Below, piece after piece: positions 62,233 through 64,000 of a DNA stretch of 64,000 nucleotides. Both the position numbers and the translations under genes were made by a program. Each line of letters starts with the position of its first letter. The stretch's first letter is position 1. Source of the DNA: an uncultured bacterium (lineage in GTDB: Bacteria > Bacillota_I > Bacilli_A > RFN20 > CAG-826); contig CASFSS010000018.1 of NCBI GenBank assembly GCA_949297445.1, positions 99,884-163,883 of the forward strand, written 5' to 3'. The notes under the pieces are model-generated. The model worked only from the letters and a program-made list of their open reading frames with translations, was not told the origin of the DNA and ran no database searches.

Positions 62233-62830
62233 CTACATATTTGATTGTAACCGCTCTAGCTTTTCCTTCACCGCTAGATTCTGTCTTGATGTGTGAGAAG
62301 TTGACCAAGGCATTATGAACAATTCGTCGTTCGTCGCTAGGCATCGGATCGAGCGTGACATCAACATGTGTTTTTTGAACCGTCTTAGCACTCATCCTAG
62401 CTAATCTAGCGACACGATTATATTTCGCACCTTTATAGTCTCCTACATCAAGTAAAATGCGGAAACGATGTTTAAATTTGCTTGAAACAGCTAATCTAGT
62501 CAATTCATTTAAAGCTTGCAATGTAACTCCGTTTTTACCAATAACAATCGGATTATGACCAGTATTAATTTCGATACGAATAATATCGTCATTAAGTGAG
62601 GCGGTTGTAGTTACTTCTTCAATATCTAACGATGTTAAAACGTTTGTAATATATTGTTGAGCATATTCGATAGCATCGCTCAATTCGTACACCTCAATAA
62701 CTGCTTTTTTAGAAAGTAATGTTCTTTTTTCTTCTTTGATAGAAAAAATCAAATCGTTTTCTTCGACACCTAAATCTTCAACTGCTAATTTGATAGCGTC
62801 TTTAACGGTTTTAGCTGTATATGTTTTCAT
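62228..62830 (-). CDS. khpB: RNA-binding protein KhpB (Jag)
   Basis: 200 residues. The Jag N-terminal domain covers about 1-50 (TAKTVKDAIKLAVEDLGV). The KH domain (about 75-125) has IGKNGVTLQALNELTRLA, and the R3H domain (about 135-200) has PMPSDERRIVHNAL. KhpB with KhpA binds many RNAs and affects cell elongation and division in Bacillota. It follows yidC by 24 bp, the conserved order near the origin. A GAGG site precedes the ATG. Confidence 0.96.
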   Translation of the reverse strand: MKTYTAKTVKDAIKLAVEDLGVEENDLIFSIKEEKRTLLSKKAVIEVYELSDAIEYAQQYITNVLTSLDIEEVTTTASLNDDIIRIEINTGHNPIVIGKNGVTLQALNELTRLAVSSKFKHRFRILLDVGDYKGAKYNRVARLARMSAKTVQKTHVDVTLDPMPSDERRIVHNALVNFSHIKTESSGEGKARAVTIKYVE

Positions 62831-62854
62831 TAAAATACCTCGATTCTTGCGCTT

Positions 62855-64000
62855 TTAGCGACTTTGTTTCTTGTGTTTTTCACGCTTCATTAACGCTGGC
62901 ACAACAAGTAACTGAATTATTAATGTTTGAATGATGGAATAAATAGCACCGAAAATCCAGTAAATAGCCATGGCGGCCGGCAAAGTAATACCCATAAATA
63001 CGATCATCGCCAACATGACCCAAGAAACTATTTTCATTGTTTTAGCTTGCTGATCTTGTGATGGGTTTTTGGTTAAGCGACTGACATTCTTTGACTTTTT
63101 AACTGTTAACCACTGCGGCAATTTCATCGAAACAAACTGTGTACCAGCCATGATTAAAAAGATGACCAACGCCGTCCAAAAGCCATAGGCATTTACTGCC
63201 CAATCGGTTCCGAAATTGGAAAAGGCAGTCCAAATGCTGGTAGACAACTGTAAGTTTAATAATGTACCAGTGGATAAGACGGCTGAACCATTCATTGCTC
63301 CCCAAACACCAATAAAGATTGGGAATTGAATGATCATTACCAAAATGGACATTAATGGATTTACTTTATTTTTCTTATATAAAGCTGCTGTCTCTTGCGA
63401 CAGGCGCATCTTTTCAGATTGGTTGGTTTGAGCGTTGGGATATTTCGCTTGTATCTTAGCTATCTCGGGCTGTAAGGCCTGCATCTTTTGCTGCGACACC
63501 GTTGACCAAAATGTTACAAGTAAAATGAATGTTCGCACGATAAATGTAACGATGGCTAAAGCGGCAAGTTGAATCCAACCATTTGCTGAAACGCCTCCCA
63601 TGCTGACAGTTATGGTGTCAAGTAAGTAGGCGACCGGATAAACTAAAAGACCTTCAATCGGCCCCTTGCTCCAAGCGTACTCCCAAGATTTGGCGTCAAT
63701 CAAAATGCTTTCCCCGCTATAACCATATGAACCATATTCACCAGAGACGGTTGCAATACAAGACCTCAACGAAGATACGGTCGTGGTCATTTGTGAAACA
63801 TAAAGTTTACTGAAATCTTGATCGGGTGAGTTTTCAAGTCCAACAATTTTTTTAACTTCGGCATCAATGACTTCATAATTTACCCAAAGTAATTCGTCGG
63901 TACCATAAAATTTTAAATAACCATATTGTTTTAATAGCGTATTTGTCTCGTCTCTTGTAATGTCACTAGTAGAAACAGGTAAATACTCAACTATTTGGCC
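62855..64000 (-). CDS. yidC: Membrane protein insertase YidC, 5' end beyond window
   Basis: 382 codons are open to the right edge, so the start and any signal peptide lie outside. YidC inserts and folds membrane proteins. The core (about visible residues 140-370) has five membrane segments. The first contains the conserved groove arginine in IVRTFILLVTFW (visible residue 156), and later segments include NPLMSILVMIIQFPIFIGVW and AMAIYWIFGAIYSIIQ. About 140 residues precede the core, longer than the short N-terminus of B. subtilis SpoIIIJ. The tail is Lys/Arg-rich, as expected for ribosome contact. It is followed by jag. Confidence 0.95.
   Translation of the reverse strand, partial: GQIVEYLPVSTSDITRDETNTLLKQYGYLKFYGTDELLWVNYEVIDAEVKKIVGLENSPDQDFSKLYVSQMTTTVSSLRSCIATVSGEYGSYGYSGESILIDAKSWEYAWSKGPIEGLLVYPVAYLLDTITVSMGGVSANGWIQLAALAIVTFIVRTFILLVTFWSTVSQQKMQALQPEIAKIQAKYPNAQTNQSEKMRLSQETAALYKKNKVNPLMSILVMIIQFPIFIGVWGAMNGSAVLSTGTLLNLQLSTSIWTAFSNFGTDWAVNAYGFWTALVIFLIMAGTQFVSMKLPQWLTVKKSKNVSRLTKNPSQDQQAKTMKIVSWVMLAMIVFMGITLPAAMAIYWIFGAIYSIIQTLIIQLLVVPALMKREKHKKQSR

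Noticed and set aside
1..64000. Recoding of TGA to Trp, as in Mycoplasma
   Set aside because: TGA ends well-defined genes (43571, 56752, 35346) and Trp positions use TGG.
1..64000. CRISPR arrays, IS elements, phage or integrase genes, rRNA and tRNA genes
   Set aside because: No regularly spaced repeats, transposase or integrase motifs, or cloverleaf-like segments were seen in the few intergenic gaps.

Overview
The window is a 64 kb piece of a low-GC bacterial chromosome. It is gene-dense and uses the standard bacterial code: TGA is a stop (for example at 43571 and 56752) and Trp is TGG, which argues against Mycoplasma/Spiroplasma. Gene order matches the replication-origin neighbourhood of Bacillota: yidC-jag-mnmE-tatD-rsmA-ispE-glmU at the right end; rpsF-ssb-rpsR, gdpP, rplI-dnaB-walJ; lysS; pth-mfd-rqcP-tilS-ftsH-dusB. 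Lipoprotein signal peptides, MEP-pathway ispE, glmU and a DUF368 polyprenyl-phosphate transporter imply a made envelope polymer. I infer an uncultured Bacilli / Erysipelotrichia-like bacterium, plausibly a plant-fibre-exposed gut resident. No rRNA, tRNA, CRISPR, IS element or prophage gene is visible.

Layout. 1-8.4 kb: membrane proteins, an anchored hydrolase, a FtsX/MacB-type ABC pair, UDP-glucose dehydrogenase and a RimK-like ATP-grasp enzyme. 8.6-17.4 kb: a HAD phosphatase and the replication/translation block. 17.5-21.6 kb: a translationally coupled zinc-ribbon membrane protein plus two patatin-like lipases, then a lipoprotein of unknown role. 21.7-30.5 kb: housekeeping genes on the minus strand. 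30.6-34.2 kb: DUF368 transporter with a TetR regulator, an FGGY kinase and an ASCH protein.

34.2-52.0 kb is the accessory highlight, a locus for beta-1,4-galactan (pectin side chain, type I arabinogalactan). An AraC-type regulator heads an 11-gene co-directional run: GH53 lipoprotein with a CBM61-like tail, an unrecognised 598-aa protein, a zinc-ribbon miniprotein, a GH53 without signal peptide, a CUT1 ABC importer (binding lipoprotein, two permeases, MsmX/MalK-type ATPase), a second GH53 lipoprotein and a non-catalytic lipoprotein of beta-rich modules. A separately promoted 1004-aa secreted GH53 follows and carries the same modules. The simplest model is that surface GH53 enzymes cut galactan, the modular lipoprotein holds it, the ABC system imports oligomers, and the cytosolic GH53 and perhaps the 598-aa protein finish them. 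No GH2/GH42 beta-galactosidase or Leloir gene is in the window.

52.1-64 kb: a glycosyltransferase, pyruvate phosphate dikinase, a 317-bp gap with three terminator-like hairpins and a candidate small RNA, a TetR regulator, then the origin-proximal block ending in 5'-truncated yidC. GlmU carries an extra C-terminal domain of four exact 16-residue repeats.

A genome-wide habit stands out. Many genes that begin transcription units lack a Shine-Dalgarno sequence and have a -10 box only 5-9 nt before the start codon, several with a 17-bp-spaced -35. These look like leaderless mRNAs, alongside operon genes with strong AAGGAGG sites. I used this to choose several start codons.
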